A DNA stretch of 33,748 bases, from the NCBI GenBank assembly GCA_004332195.1, contig SJBG01000013.1:1-33748 (forward strand), written 5' to 3'. The notes below the pieces were generated by a model. That model saw only the letters and a list, made by a program, of their open reading frames with translations, made no database searches and was not told where the DNA came from. Of the stretch, positions 1 to 7,329 are shown piece after piece. The position numbers and the translations under genes are program-made. Within the stretch, counting starts at the first letter, position 1. Every line of letters begins with the position of its first letter. Source of the DNA: Desulfobulbaceae bacterium. GTDB taxonomy: Bacteria; Desulfobacterota; Desulfobulbia; Desulfobulbales; Desulfurivibrionaceae.

Positions 1-11
1 ATGATAGAAAA

Positions 12-23
12 AGTGGACACCAA
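12..23 (+). repeat. left terminal inverted repeat of the IS3-family element
   Basis: AGTGGACACCAA is the exact reverse complement of 1239-1250. It lies 36 bases upstream of orfA and marks the left transposase-binding end. Confidence 0.85.
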
Positions 24-58
24 AAGAAAGGTTAAAATAACTAACTGGAGGTGTCAAG

Positions 59-373
59 ATGGAAAGGTTACCGTATGGAAGGTACACAAGGGAATTTAGG
101 CAGGAGGCAGTAAAGCTTGTGATTGATGAGGGGCTGTCGGTGCATGAGGCGGCCAAGCGGCTGTCATTGGCATCAACAACCTTAAGCAACTGGATGAAGG
201 CATGTAAGGCAGGCAAACTTGGAGAAGTAGGGAAAAACCACAGACCGCTGACGGATGTAGAGATAGAAAACTACAGGCTCAAAAAAGAGTTGGCTGAAGC
301 GAGGATGGAGCGAGACATATTAAAAAAAGCGGCAGCGTACTTTGCAAAGGAGTCGCAGAGAGGTGCGCGATGA
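59..373 (+). CDS. IS3-family transposase OrfA (helix-turn-helix subunit)
   Basis: This 104-residue protein is the DNA-binding part of an IS3-family transposase. Residues about 10-50 form the helix-turn-helix (it includes SVHEAAKRL and STTLSNWMK). Residues about 70-100 form the leucine-zipper-like tail ending in the family signature ERDILKKAAAYFAKE. A strong ribosome binding site, GGAGG at 47-51, lies seven bases before the ATG. Its stop overlaps the start of orfB as ATGA. A run of seven A followed by G at 322-329, in the LKK codons, is the usual type of site for the -1 frameshift that makes the OrfAB fusion transposase in this family. I infer the frameshift and have not seen it tested. Confidence 0.93.
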   Translation: MERLPYGRYTREFRQEAVKLVIDEGLSVHEAAKRLSLASTTLSNWMKACKAGKLGEVGKNHRPLTDVEIENYRLKKELAEARMERDILKKAAAYFAKESQRGAR

Positions 374-1233
374 TAAAAGATATGCGGCTCAAATATTTCA
401 CATCATCTCTATGTAAAATGCTCAAGGTATCAGAAAGCGGATATTACGCACAGATTAACAGAAAGCCTTCTAAAAGAGAGCAGGAGGATATCCGGTTGAC
501 AATAGAGATAAAAGCAGCACACAAGCGAAACAGAAGGGTATGCGGAGCAGAGAAGCTTCAGAAAGAGCTGGCAGAGGGCGGCAGATATGTCGGCATATGC
601 CGCATAAAGCGGACAAAAAGAGAGCACGGACTTTATTGCAAGCAGACAAAGAAATACAAGGCAACAACTGACTCAAAGCATACATTGCCGGTGGCAGAGA
701 ACTTATTACAGCAAGAATTCAAAGCAGAGGCTCCGAATAAGGTATGGGTAACAGATATAACCTATATACCTACGGAAGAAGGCTGGCTATATCTTGCCGG
801 ACATAAAGACATCTTTAACGGAGAGATAGTGGGATATGCAATGGGAGAAAGAATAACAAAGAACCTTGTCAGCGAATCATTGTTTCGGGCAGTGGCATCC
901 AAGAGACCTGCGAGGGGGCTGATACATCACTCTGACAGGGGGAGTCAATATTGTTCCGGCAATTACGGCAAGTTACTTGAGCAATTTGGGATGACCGCAT
1001 CAATGAGCAGAAAAGGCAACTGTTATGACAATGCTCCTATGGAAAGCTTTTGGGGAACACTTAAGCAGGAGCTTGTGCATCACAGGAAATACAGAACAAG
1101 ACAAGAGGCAACGCAGGAGATCAGAGAGTATATAGAAGTTTTTTACAATCGGCAGAGGAGGCAGGCACGGCTAGGGTATCTATCCCCGGTTGCTTATGAG
1201 AAGAAGTTTTATGGAAACTGGATGGCGGCATGA
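370..1233 (+). CDS. IS3-family transposase OrfB (DDE integrase catalytic subunit)
   Basis: This 287-residue protein has the retroviral-integrase-type fold that catalyses strand transfer. The N-terminal third (about 1-110) is the HTH_21-like region. The rve catalytic domain follows, with D129 in WVTDITYI, D189 in HHSDRGSQYC and E225 in APMESFWGTLK. The D-to-E spacing of 35 residues is the IS3-family D,D(35)E arrangement. The C-terminal part has the usual YNRQRRQARLGYLSPV motif. No internal stops are seen. It is translated from the ATGA overlap with orfA or as an OrfAB fusion after a -1 frameshift. The right inverted repeat begins a few bases past its stop codon. Confidence 0.95.
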   Translation: MIKDMRLKYFTSSLCKMLKVSESGYYAQINRKPSKREQEDIRLTIEIKAAHKRNRRVCGAEKLQKELAEGGRYVGICRIKRTKREHGLYCKQTKKYKATTDSKHTLPVAENLLQQEFKAEAPNKVWVTDITYIPTEEGWLYLAGHKDIFNGEIVGYAMGERITKNLVSESLFRAVASKRPARGLIHHSDRGSQYCSGNYGKLLEQFGMTASMSRKGNCYDNAPMESFWGTLKQELVHHRKYRTRQEATQEIREYIEVFYNRQRRQARLGYLSPVAYEKKFYGNWMAA

Positions 1234-1238
1234 GCCAA

Positions 1239-1250
1239 TTGGTGTCCACT
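1239..1250 (-). repeat. right terminal inverted repeat of the IS3-family element
   Basis: TTGGTGTCCACT pairs perfectly with 12-23. The 234 bases that follow (1251-1484) contain no gene I can support. They hold the upstream region of the next gene. Confidence 0.85.
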
Positions 1251-1484
1251 ATTGACATCCGAGGTCAAACATCCTCAGCCAGCGACGGCAAGGCTGGTTA
1301 AAAAATATCCAAATTCGCCCGACCTGGATAATAAATACTCAGGTGGCGACCCCTAAATTCGTTAGTGCCCCATTTTGAATAGAGTCTGACGCTAGCAGTA
1401 AAGCTCGCAATTACAGCATGATACAAAAGTGCGCATTATTTGGCACGCTTATTAAAAAACCATTTCAAACAAAGGAGAACGAAC

Positions 1485-1748
1485 ATGAAAAAGACACTTT
1501 TAATCCTCGCGATGTTGTTGGTCGTAGGGAGCGCTGGTTATCAAATGGCAGAGGCTCGTGGCGGTGGCGGTCAGTATGGCCCCGGCTACGACGGCGGCTT
1601 CGGTCAGCATGGCCCCGGCCACGACCACGGCAGTGGCTTCGATCATCCCGGCCGCGGCCACGGACCTGGTCACGGTTGCGGTCGCAATGGTGGGCACGGT
1701 CGCTGCTTCGGGCCACATTGCGCCGCTCTGGACAAGGAAACCCTTTAG
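1485..1748 (+). CDS. Spy/CpxP/ZraP-like periplasmic protein, N-terminal part ending at an in-frame TAG
   Basis: The reading frame opens with AAGGAG at 1472-1477 and an ATG at 1485. Residues 1-24 form a signal peptide (lysines, then a leucine-rich core, ending near MAEA), so the product is exported. The mature part is extremely Gly/His-rich (HGPGHDHGSG and similar runs) with two Cys near its end, which suggests binding of soft or transition metals. After 87 residues the frame meets TAG at 1746-1748. The same frame then continues for 69 more codons that look like the rest of a ZraP/Spy-type protein (see next entry). As it stands, translation would release a truncated, helix-less fragment unless the amber codon is read through. 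Function in metal or envelope stress is inferred from family resemblance only. Confidence 0.7.
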   Translation: MKKTLLILAMLLVVGSAGYQMAEARGGGGQYGPGYDGGFGQHGPGHDHGSGFDHPGRGHGPGHGCGRNGGHGRCFGPHCAALDKETL

Positions 1749-1958
1749 GCCCGGGAGGCATTCTATCAGGAAACCACTGATTTACGCAAACAAATCGCGG
1801 TTAAGCGCTCTCAGCTACAGGCCGTACTCAACAACGCCACCCTCAATGAAGCTCGGGTGGGCGCTCTCACCGAAGAACTTTTTGACCTGCGCACCCAGAT
1901 GCGAAGCAAGGCGCAAGAAGCCGGGATTAAGCACCGTGGCCGGGGGCAGTCGCGATAA
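1749..1958 (+). pseudogene. C-terminal half of the same ZraP/Spy-like protein, in frame after TAG
   Basis: Reading on from the TAG without any frame change gives AREAFYQETTDLRKQ, then a long charged helix with repeated Leu-Arg/Gln patterns (LRKQIAVKRSQL, ELFDLRTQMRSKA). It ends in a basic tail and stops at TAA 1956-1958. This is the helical hairpin (LTxxQ-like) core of CpxP/Spy/ZraP proteins, and it is needed for a functional product. The complete frame 1485-1958 would encode 158 codons, close to the normal family size. The TAG sits where relatives usually have a Lys or Gln, so one base change from CAG or AAG explains it. A rho-independent terminator follows. Confidence 0.6.
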
Positions 1959-2010
1959 ACACGACCAGCCATTCCCGTTCTTGATTTTACTGTAATTTTA
2001 TGGTCTTCTG

Positions 2011-2054
2011 GCGGCATGGTTATCCTTAGCCGGGATTGCCCTGCCGCTTTTTTT
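2011..2054 (+). terminator. rho-independent terminator after the ZraP-like gene
   Basis: GCGGCATGG at 2011-2019 pairs, with one mismatch, with CCCTGCCGC ending at 2047, and seven T follow at 2048-2054. It lies about 50 bases after the TAA at 1958. It would end the transcript of the ZraP-like gene before the hydrolase gene. Confidence 0.6.
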
Positions 2055-2103
2055 GATACCGTTTCCTTAACTATTTCAACATGAAGTTTATAGCGATCAA
2101 CTT

Positions 2104-2162
2104 TTAGCTGTTAACTTAAAGAAATCAAACAAGAAAACATCTTAAAGCTAATCGCTGACAGC
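2104..2162. repeat. REP-like AGCTGTTAGC repeat remnant
   Basis: TTAGCTGTTA at 2104-2113 also occurs at 9281-9290. GCTAATCGCTGACAGC at 2147-2162 matches 14 of 16 bases of 9298-9313. The two pieces face each other in inverted orientation upstream of the hydrolase gene. This looks like a second, looser copy of the palindromic repeat at 9280-9314. Confidence 0.45.
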
Positions 2163-2180
2163 TTTTTCAAAACCTTCGTC

Positions 2181-3035
2181 ATGAAGAATAGGCTGAAACT
2201 CCTGTCAAGCCTGGGTTTAGCACTTTCCGTTCGGACACTAATCATGGACAACCAACCCAAAAGGCATCCCGATGACGAAAAAAACCAGCCGGCGGTGGTC
2301 CTGGTCCACGGAATCTGGATGACCGGCTTCGAGATGGGGCCACTGGCCTGGCGGTTGCGAGCCGCAAACTTTATTTGCCACCGCTTTCCTTACTCCTCCC
2401 TGCGCCAAAGCCCAACCAACAACGCCGATGCCTTGGCCGATTTTGTCGGTCGCTTGCCTAATCCGGTGGTCCATCTGTTGGGCCACAGCCTCGGCGGACT
2501 GGTAATCGAACTGATGCTCTGCCGCCATCTGCTGTCGGCTCCGGGCCGAGTCCTGGCTCTGGGCACCCCGTTTGCCGGCAGTTATATCGCCCACAATCTG
2601 GCTCGTCGCCCCTGGAGTCGAGCGCTTTTGGGAGCAGCGGCTCCGTTGCTGCTGACCAATATCCCCCGCTGGCGCCATCAACGCCCCTTGGGCATAATTG
2701 CCGGAGATCAAGGCGTAGGTCTCGGCGTTTTTTTTCCGCGCCTGCCCAAGCCCCACGACGGCACTGTAGCTTTGGCGGAGACCGTGATTCGTGGAGCTGC
2801 CGCCCGTTTCACGGTTCATCACGCTCACCTGCCCATGCTTTTCAGTCGGGAGGTGGCGACTCTGACCTGCGCTTTTTTTCAAACCGGGGCATTCATCACC
2901 ACCCGACAAATAGGTCGGCAGGAGGCGGTCAAGCCAGCTCCCCAAGCGGCTGCTCGCCAACCAAGGGCTCACGCAGAAATAAATTTACATTTTGAGGGAT
3001 CGAGGCACCCGCATGACCAGGCACGAGGAGGTTAA
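2181..3035 (+). CDS. alpha/beta hydrolase, lipase/PGAP1-like
   Basis: This 284-residue protein has the alpha/beta-hydrolase core. The oxyanion-side strand is VVLVHGIW (about 39-46). The nucleophile elbow GHSLGG has the catalytic Ser at 103. A likely acid is D193 in PHDGTV, and a likely His is H216 in HHAHLPML. The HxGxSLGG style and the VLALGTPFAGS loop resemble lipase or esterase members that act on lipid esters or acyl groups. The substrate cannot be read from the sequence. The start is uncertain. The ATG at 2181 and a downstream ATG at 2244 (MDNQPKRH) both lack a good ribosome binding site, and the first 20 residues are only weakly signal-like. The last 40 residues are basic and low in complexity. 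It stands alone between the upstream terminator and htpG. Confidence 0.8.
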   Translation: MKNRLKLLSSLGLALSVRTLIMDNQPKRHPDDEKNQPAVVLVHGIWMTGFEMGPLAWRLRAANFICHRFPYSSLRQSPTNNADALADFVGRLPNPVVHLLGHSLGGLVIELMLCRHLLSAPGRVLALGTPFAGSYIAHNLARRPWSRALLGAAAPLLLTNIPRWRHQRPLGIIAGDQGVGLGVFFPRLPKPHDGTVALAETVIRGAAARFTVHHAHLPMLFSREVATLTCAFFQTGAFITTRQIGRQEAVKPAPQAAARQPRAHAEINLHFEGSRHPHDQARGG

Positions 3036-3133
3036 GTAGCAAGGCTATTGAACTTTTACGGTCCGCAGCACAATCCGTCTGGTCACTCCACCCCCATTCT
3101 GTTTTGCCTCAAATCAAGCCATCAACGCGTACC

Positions 3134-3161
3134 TTGACAGCCGGGGGATGATGATTATCGT
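3134..3161 (+). promoter_or_regulatory. putative sigma-70-type promoter of htpG
   Basis: TTGACA at 3134-3139 is a perfect -35 hexamer. TATCGT at 3156-3161 follows after 16 bases as a -10 matching four of six consensus positions. The pair lies about 70 bases before the htpG start. I do not see a sigma-32 heat-shock pattern (CTTGAA with CCCCAT). Confidence 0.4.
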
Positions 3162-3228
3162 GGTTCGGTAGCTATTTCCGTCGAGATTTTTCCCATTCCA
3201 TCAGCCTTTTATAAGGAGCAGACTTGCG

Positions 3229-5163
3229 ATGAGCGTTGAAAATGTCGCCCCCGTCACGGAAACCCGTGAATTCCAAACCGAAGTCAAGCAAATGCTGAAT
3301 ATCGTTATTCACTCGCTCTATACCGAGCGAGAGATTTTTCTCCGTGAACTTATTTCCAACGCCGCCGATGCCCTGGAACAATTCCGGCACCAGAATTTGT
3401 TGGTGGAAAAAGTTTTCGACGATCATCTATCACTGGAAATCAGGATCAACCCCGACCAAGAAAAAAACACCTTGACCATCACCGACACCGGAATCGGCAT
3501 GAACCGAGGGGAGATGGAAAACAACCTCGGCACTATCGCCCATTCCGGTTCCCGGACCTTTTGGAGCAACCTGGCCGAAAATCAACGCCAGGACATCAGC
3601 CTGATCGGCCAGTTTGGAGTTGGTTTTTACGCGTCCTTCATGGTGGCGGCCAGGGTCCGAGTCCAGTCGCGCAGCTACCGGCCCGAAGACCACGGTCATG
3701 AATGGGTTTCCGACGGCATCGGCACCTACACCATCACGCCCTGCCCCGGAATTCACCGGGGAACCAGAATCATCCTGGAATTAAAAGAAGACGCCAAAGA
3801 ATTTGCCACTGAAGAGCGGATAAAACAGATTATTCGTCGCTATTCCAGCTTTGTGCCCTTTCCGATCAAAGTGGCGGAGGAAACCGTTAACACCGTTCAG
3901 GCCATCTGGACCCGAAATAAAAACGAAATAAAGGAAGAAGAATATCAGGAGTTTTACAAATATATTGCCAACGCCTTTGACCAACCATTAGCCCATCTCC
4001 ATTTCAGCGCTGACGCCCCGATGGCGCTCAAGGCCCTGATTTTTCTGCCCCGGGAAAATATCGAACGTTTGGGCTTTGGTCGGCTGGACCCCGGAGTCAA
4101 CCTTTACTGCCAGCGGGTTTTGATCGAGCAGCACAGCAAAAGCATTCTCCCGGAATGGCTGCGTTTCGTCAAAGGGGTTATTGACAGCGAGGATCTACCT
4201 CTTAATATTTCTCGTCAAGCCCTCCAGGACAGCGCACTGGTGGCCAAGATCAACCGGGTAATCAGTAAACGCCTGCTCAAGTTTTTTGCTCAACTGGCCA
4301 AGGACGATCCGACAACTTATGAAAAATTTTGGAACACTTTCGGGATGTTTCTTAAGGAAGGGGCCATCTCCGATTTCAACTATCGTAAGGAACTGGCGGA
4401 ATTGTTGCGTTTTGAGTCCTCAAAAACCGAGCCGGGCAAGCTGACCTCGCTGGCCGACTACGTTGCCGGCATGGCCCCGGGACAAAAAGATATCTACTAC
4501 ATCGGCGGCCCAAACCGCGAGGCGGTGGAAACCGGACCCTATATCGAGGCCTTCCGCAAGCGCGAGCTTGAAGTGCTCTACACTTTGGATCCGATGGATG
4601 ATTTCGCCCTCAGCCACATCGGCGAATTTGCTGAACATAAACTACTTTCCGCTGACCGAGGCGATCTTGCGTTGGGCGATTTGGGTAAAACGGCGGAACA
4701 TCAAGAGGTCACAAAAGATGAAGAGAAAAAGGCGGCGAAAGGGGAAAAAACTGCGGTCAGCCTGACTCCAGAGGAAACCAGCTCGCTGCTTTCCTGGCTC
4801 AAGGAGGTGCTGGGAGCCAAGATCAAGGAGGTCAAGGAATCCAAGCGGCTCACCACCAGCCCGGCCATAGTGGTTAATCCCGATGGATTTCTCACCAGTA
4901 GCATGGAACGAGTGATGCGAGCCTCCGGACAGAACACCCCCGATTTTGGCGGCAAAAATCTTGAAATTAACTTAGACCACGTTTTGATCGGCGGCCTCAA
5001 TCATCTGCGCCGTAACGACGATGAACTGGCCCGCAAGGTCGCCGAACAAATTTACGACAACGCCATGATTCAAGCGGGCTTAATGACCGAACCCCGAACC
5101 ATGGTGGGGCGTAACTACGAGATCCTGACCCGGCTGGTCGGCGGCCAATCGCCTGATGCCTGA
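3229..5163 (+). CDS. htpG: molecular chaperone HtpG (Hsp90 family)
   Basis: HtpG is the bacterial Hsp90, an ATP-dependent cytoplasmic dimer that helps client proteins mature and survive stress. The 644 residues match the normal length. The N-terminal GHKL ATPase domain carries E40 and N44 in LRELISNAADAL, D86 in TDTGIGM, and the lid loop GQFGVGFYASFMVA (127-140). The middle domain follows, with SEDLPLNISRQALQ, a signature segment. The C-terminal dimerisation domain holds LTTSPAIVV and MERVMRA. An acidic/Lys-rich linker lies near residues 490-510. The ribosome binding site AAGGAG sits upstream of the ATG. The gene is transcribed alone and is followed by a small inverted-repeat element. Confidence 0.97.
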   Translation: MSVENVAPVTETREFQTEVKQMLNIVIHSLYTEREIFLRELISNAADALEQFRHQNLLVEKVFDDHLSLEIRINPDQEKNTLTITDTGIGMNRGEMENNLGTIAHSGSRTFWSNLAENQRQDISLIGQFGVGFYASFMVAARVRVQSRSYRPEDHGHEWVSDGIGTYTITPCPGIHRGTRIILELKEDAKEFATEERIKQIIRRYSSFVPFPIKVAEETVNTVQAIWTRNKNEIKEEEYQEFYKYIANAFDQPLAHLHFSADAPMALKALIFLPRENIERLGFGRLDPGVNLYCQRVLIEQHSKSILPEWLRFVKGVIDSEDLPLNISRQALQDSALVAKINRVISKRLLKFFAQLAKDDPTTYEKFWNTFGMFLKEGAISDFNYRKELAELLRFESSKTEPGKLTSLADYVAGMAPGQKDIYYIGGPNREAVETGPYIEAFRKRELEVLYTLDPMDDFALSHIGEFAEHKLLSADRGDLALGDLGKTAEHQEVTKDEEKKAAKGEKTAVSLTPEETSSLLSWLKEVLGAKIKEVKESKRLTTSPAIVVNPDGFLTSSMERVMRASGQNTPDFGGKNLEINLDHVLIGGLNHLRRNDDELARKVAEQIYDNAMIQAGLMTEPRTMVGRNYEILTRLVGGQSPDA

Positions 5164-5180
5164 AGGCCGTCCCAGTCCCG

Positions 5181-5295
5181 CCAGTAAATGATGGTCTCGT
5201 AAAAAGCCAAAACCTCTGAAATCGATGACGCTAATTCAACGAGTTACGATGAGAAAATTCATATTTTTGGAGTTTTTGCGAGGCCACCAGTAAAT
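5181..5295. repeat. small inverted-repeat (MITE-like) element flanked by a 9-base direct repeat
   Basis: TGGTCTCGTAAAAA at 5192-5205 is repeated in inverted form as TTTTTGCGAGGCCA at 5273-5286 (12 of 14 pair). Outside these arms CCAGTAAAT occurs directly repeated at 5181-5189 and 5287-5295, as a target-site duplication would. The interior has no reading frame. The same 9-mer is also seen at 20361-20369, so the direct repeat may be part of the element rather than a duplication. It sits between the convergent htpG and phoB genes and could also form a bidirectional hairpin. Confidence 0.5.
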
Positions 5296-5316
5296 CGTTA
5301 CTCTACCCAAAAACCA

Positions 5317-6057
5317 TCAAGGTCGCATTCGATAGCCTACCCCGCGGACGGTCTCAATAAAATCCCCGGCCGCGCCTAGTTTTTTGCGCAGACCGAAAAC
5401 CTGGACATCCATGGCCCGGGGGGTGATGGCGTAGTCATAGCCCCGGACCGCATCAATGATCTGCTGGCGGCTGAAAACCCAGCCAGGACGGCGGGCCAAC
5501 AATTCGAGAATAGAGTATTCAGAAAGAGTCAGGGCCACCTCCGCACCCTGAGCCAGGACCTCGTAGCGGCGAAGGTCGATTACAATGTTGTGAACCCGTA
5601 AGATCCCTTCTGATTCTCCATCAAGTCCATTATCATCACGCTCCTGAACCCGACGCAAGGCAGACTTGACTCGAGAGATTAAGATCTTAGGACTGAAGGG
5701 CTTAGTGATGTAGTCGTCAGCGCCCAGGTCCAGGCCGGTGCTGACATCGTTTTCGTCGGTGCGGGCGGTGAGCATGATAATCGGCAGGCGACGGCTGCGA
5801 GGGTCGCGGCGCAGGGTTTTGCAAACCTCGTAGCCATCCAGACCCGGCAGCATGATGTCGAGCACTATCAAGTCAGGGTTTTCTTGCCGAACCAGGGTTA
5901 AGGCTTGTTCACCGTTATCGGCGTACAGTACCTGAAAACCCGCTTTGGCCAGATTGTAGCCAACCAGTTGTTGAATATTTTCGTCATCCTCAACAATGAG
6001 GATGGTCGCTTTGCTCTTTACCCCACCTCGGTCGTTCGCCGGCGCCATCATCTTCAT
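5317..6057 (-). CDS. phoB: phosphate regulon response regulator PhoB (OmpR family)
   Basis: PhoB is a DNA-binding response regulator that turns on phosphate-scavenging genes when phosphorylated by PhoR. The receiver domain (about 17-135) has acidic residues EDD at 23-25, the phospho-acceptor D67 in VLDIMLPGLDG, T97 and K119 (ITKP). A short linker leads to the OmpR-type winged helix (about 150-245) with LTLSEYSILELLA, the recognition-helix region AITPRAMDVQVFGLRKKLG and the ending ETVRGVGYR. The start ATG overlaps the phoU stop as ATGA, so the two are translationally coupled. The order phoR, DsrE-like, phoU, phoB suggests one transcription unit. A few extra N-terminal residues (MKMMAPANDRGG) precede the domain. 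Confidence 0.9.
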   Translation of the reverse strand: MKMMAPANDRGGVKSKATILIVEDDENIQQLVGYNLAKAGFQVLYADNGEQALTLVRQENPDLIVLDIMLPGLDGYEVCKTLRRDPRSRRLPIIMLTARTDENDVSTGLDLGADDYITKPFSPKILISRVKSALRRVQERDDNGLDGESEGILRVHNIVIDLRRYEVLAQGAEVALTLSEYSILELLARRPGWVFSRQQIIDAVRGYDYAITPRAMDVQVFGLRKKLGAAGDFIETVRGVGYRMRP

Positions 6058-6734
6058 CCCAGTTTGTGTCGAACTATTTTACCCCGAGCCACGAAAATCA
6101 CATCCTCACAGATATTGGTGCAGTGATCAGCAATGCGCTCCAGGGAGCGGGCCACCCCCAACAGCTTGGTCAGGTAAATATGCTGATCAGGGTTGCGGGT
6201 GATGATTTCTTCCAGTTCCATGCGGATTGCCCGCTTGTCGCTATCAACCTCATCGTCGGTAAGACAAACCTTGTAAGCCAGGTCAGTATCTTCATGATGG
6301 AAGGCCTCCATAGTTTGGCGCAGCATGATAATGGTTTTTTCATACATGGCTTGAAACATTTCCGGGATCATGATTTCTTCCCCGGCAAAAACTTTGGGAT
6401 CCAAAGTTTTAATTTGGATAACCTTGTCGGCGATCTTGGCCGCCAAATCGCCGATTCTTTCCAGATCACCACTAAGTTTCAGCACTGCAACCAGAAAACG
6501 CAAATCGCCGGCCACCGGGTGATAGAGGGCCATGATCCGCAGACACTCTTCTTCGATGACGATCTCCAGCGGATTAATTTCCTCTTGATCGAAGCAGATC
6601 ACCTGCCGAGCCAAATCGACATCCCCGGTCAACAGGGACTTGAACGCCCGCTGTATATTTTCCTCAATCAGGGTGCCTATCTCCCCGATTCGATTCTTGA
6701 TTTTTTCGATTTCCTGCTGAACGGGATGAATCAT
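6054..6734 (-). CDS. phoU: phosphate signalling protein PhoU
   Basis: PhoU is a cytoplasmic all-helical protein that damps PhoR signalling, usually by linking it to the Pst phosphate transporter. The 226-residue length is typical. Two three-helix repeats are visible. The first contains IVIEEECLRIMALYHPVAGD and the metal-binding helix LSGDLERIGDLAAKIAD. The second contains LLGVARSLERIADHCTNICED, the matching ExxxD-type motif. The gene overlaps phoB by four bases. No pst transporter genes are in this window, so the usual partner must be elsewhere. Confidence 0.95.
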   Translation of the reverse strand: MIHPVQQEIEKIKNRIGEIGTLIEENIQRAFKSLLTGDVDLARQVICFDQEEINPLEIVIEEECLRIMALYHPVAGDLRFLVAVLKLSGDLERIGDLAAKIADKVIQIKTLDPKVFAGEEIMIPEMFQAMYEKTIIMLRQTMEAFHHEDTDLAYKVCLTDDEVDSDKRAIRMELEEIITRNPDQHIYLTKLLGVARSLERIADHCTNICEDVIFVARGKIVRHKLG

Positions 6735-6808
6735 GCGATCACCATATCCGGGGAGTTCAATGGGTCAGAAGACAGCATACCGAGGTGACAATAACACAAA
6801 AATAAGAC

Positions 6809-7156
6809 CTAAAATGTAAGGATTTGATATTCTTGATCAATATAGTCCGAGATAGCTGGATGACCCATCATTGCACCTATCAAGGGGATACCTTCACCCT
6901 GAATGATATCACTCACCTCAAGTTTGCTGGAACAGGCCTTGCAGGCACCAATAATAAGATTTTGCTCTTTGACTTTTGCGTATAGTTTGTTGAGGAAATG
7001 ATCAGGGTTAATCATCTCAGGGACAAGTTTTACCGCCTCACCTTCAAAAATAATTTTCCCACCCATTCTTTTTTTGTTTAAATCCAGACTGTTTAGTAAT
7101 ACATGGACAAAACACATCGGATCGCCACGAAAGGCAAAAAAAACATGTTGTTTCAA
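6809..7156 (-). CDS. DsrE-family protein in the pho cluster
   Basis: This 115-residue cytoplasmic protein resembles the DsrE/DsrF-like sulfur-relay fold. It has an FAFRGDPMCFVHVLLNSLD N-terminal strand and helix, a GGKIIFEGEAVKLV strand, and the pair of Cys in GACKACSSKL followed by GEGIPLIGAMMGHPAI. The Cys of such proteins can carry persulfide in sulfur metabolism. I chose the TTG at 7154-7156 because GAGG lies seven bases before it. The next ATG at 7146 is too far from that site. It lies between phoR and phoU on the same strand, an unusual position. A direct link to phosphate sensing is not established. It ends with TAG. Confidence 0.72.
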   Translation of the reverse strand: MKQHVFFAFRGDPMCFVHVLLNSLDLNKKRMGGKIIFEGEAVKLVPEMINPDHFLNKLYAKVKEQNLIIGACKACSSKLEVSDIIQGEGIPLIGAMMGHPAISDYIDQEYQILTF

Positions 7157-7200
7157 AGGGACATCCTCTTAATTAAATTGACTGTTTGCTTTATGGCATT

Positions 7201-7260
7201 GTTAAGTAAGTATAGATTGATGGATAGTTTGTTGCGTGTTTTAAATAGGTTATACTTAAC
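7201..7260. repeat. short inverted repeat upstream of the DsrE-like gene
   Basis: GTTAAGTA at 7201-7208 is exactly inverted as TACTTAAC at 7253-7260, in an A+T-rich stretch directly upstream of the DsrE-like gene. It could be an operator for a local promoter or a hairpin in the phoR to DsrE transcript. AACCGGG at 7279-7285 and CCCGGTT at 7313-7319 form another weak stem just after phoR. Confidence 0.3.
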
Positions 7261-7329
7261 ATGGGGCACAGAGCCGAGAACCGGGCTTTGAATCTGTCTC
7301 GCCAATATTAATCCCCGGTTAGGTTTTTG

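Larger units (their letters stand above)
14..1248 (+). mobile_element. IS3-family insertion sequence, apparently complete
   Basis: The element carries two overlapping reading frames (orfA and orfB) between terminal inverted repeats. The perfect 12-base match is AGTGGACACCAA at 12-23 against TTGGTGTCCACT at 1239-1250. Because IS3-family ends normally start with TG and end with CA, I set the termini at 14 and 1248. I see no matching 3-4 base target duplication on either side of these ends, so either the old duplication has decayed or the true ends differ by a base or two. Both proteins are full length and the DDE triad is present, so the element may still be active. Confidence 0.9.

Noticed and set aside
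1441-1456. TGGCAC-N5-TTAAA upstream of the ZraP-like gene as a sigma-54 promoter
   Set aside because: The -24 half fits, and E. coli zraP is sigma-54-dependent, but the essential GC at -12 is replaced by AA.
1558-1995. 145-residue frame overlapping the ZraP-like gene
   Set aside because: Its Ala/Val/Thr-rich composition arises from reading the Gly/His repeat DNA in another frame. It has no ribosome binding site, and the correct frame has a signal peptide and family motifs.
2238-2972. 244-residue minus-strand reading frame opposite the hydrolase gene
   Set aside because: It is fully antisense to a gene with clear alpha/beta-hydrolase motifs and has no recognisable features. It looks like a by-product of G+C-rich codon usage.
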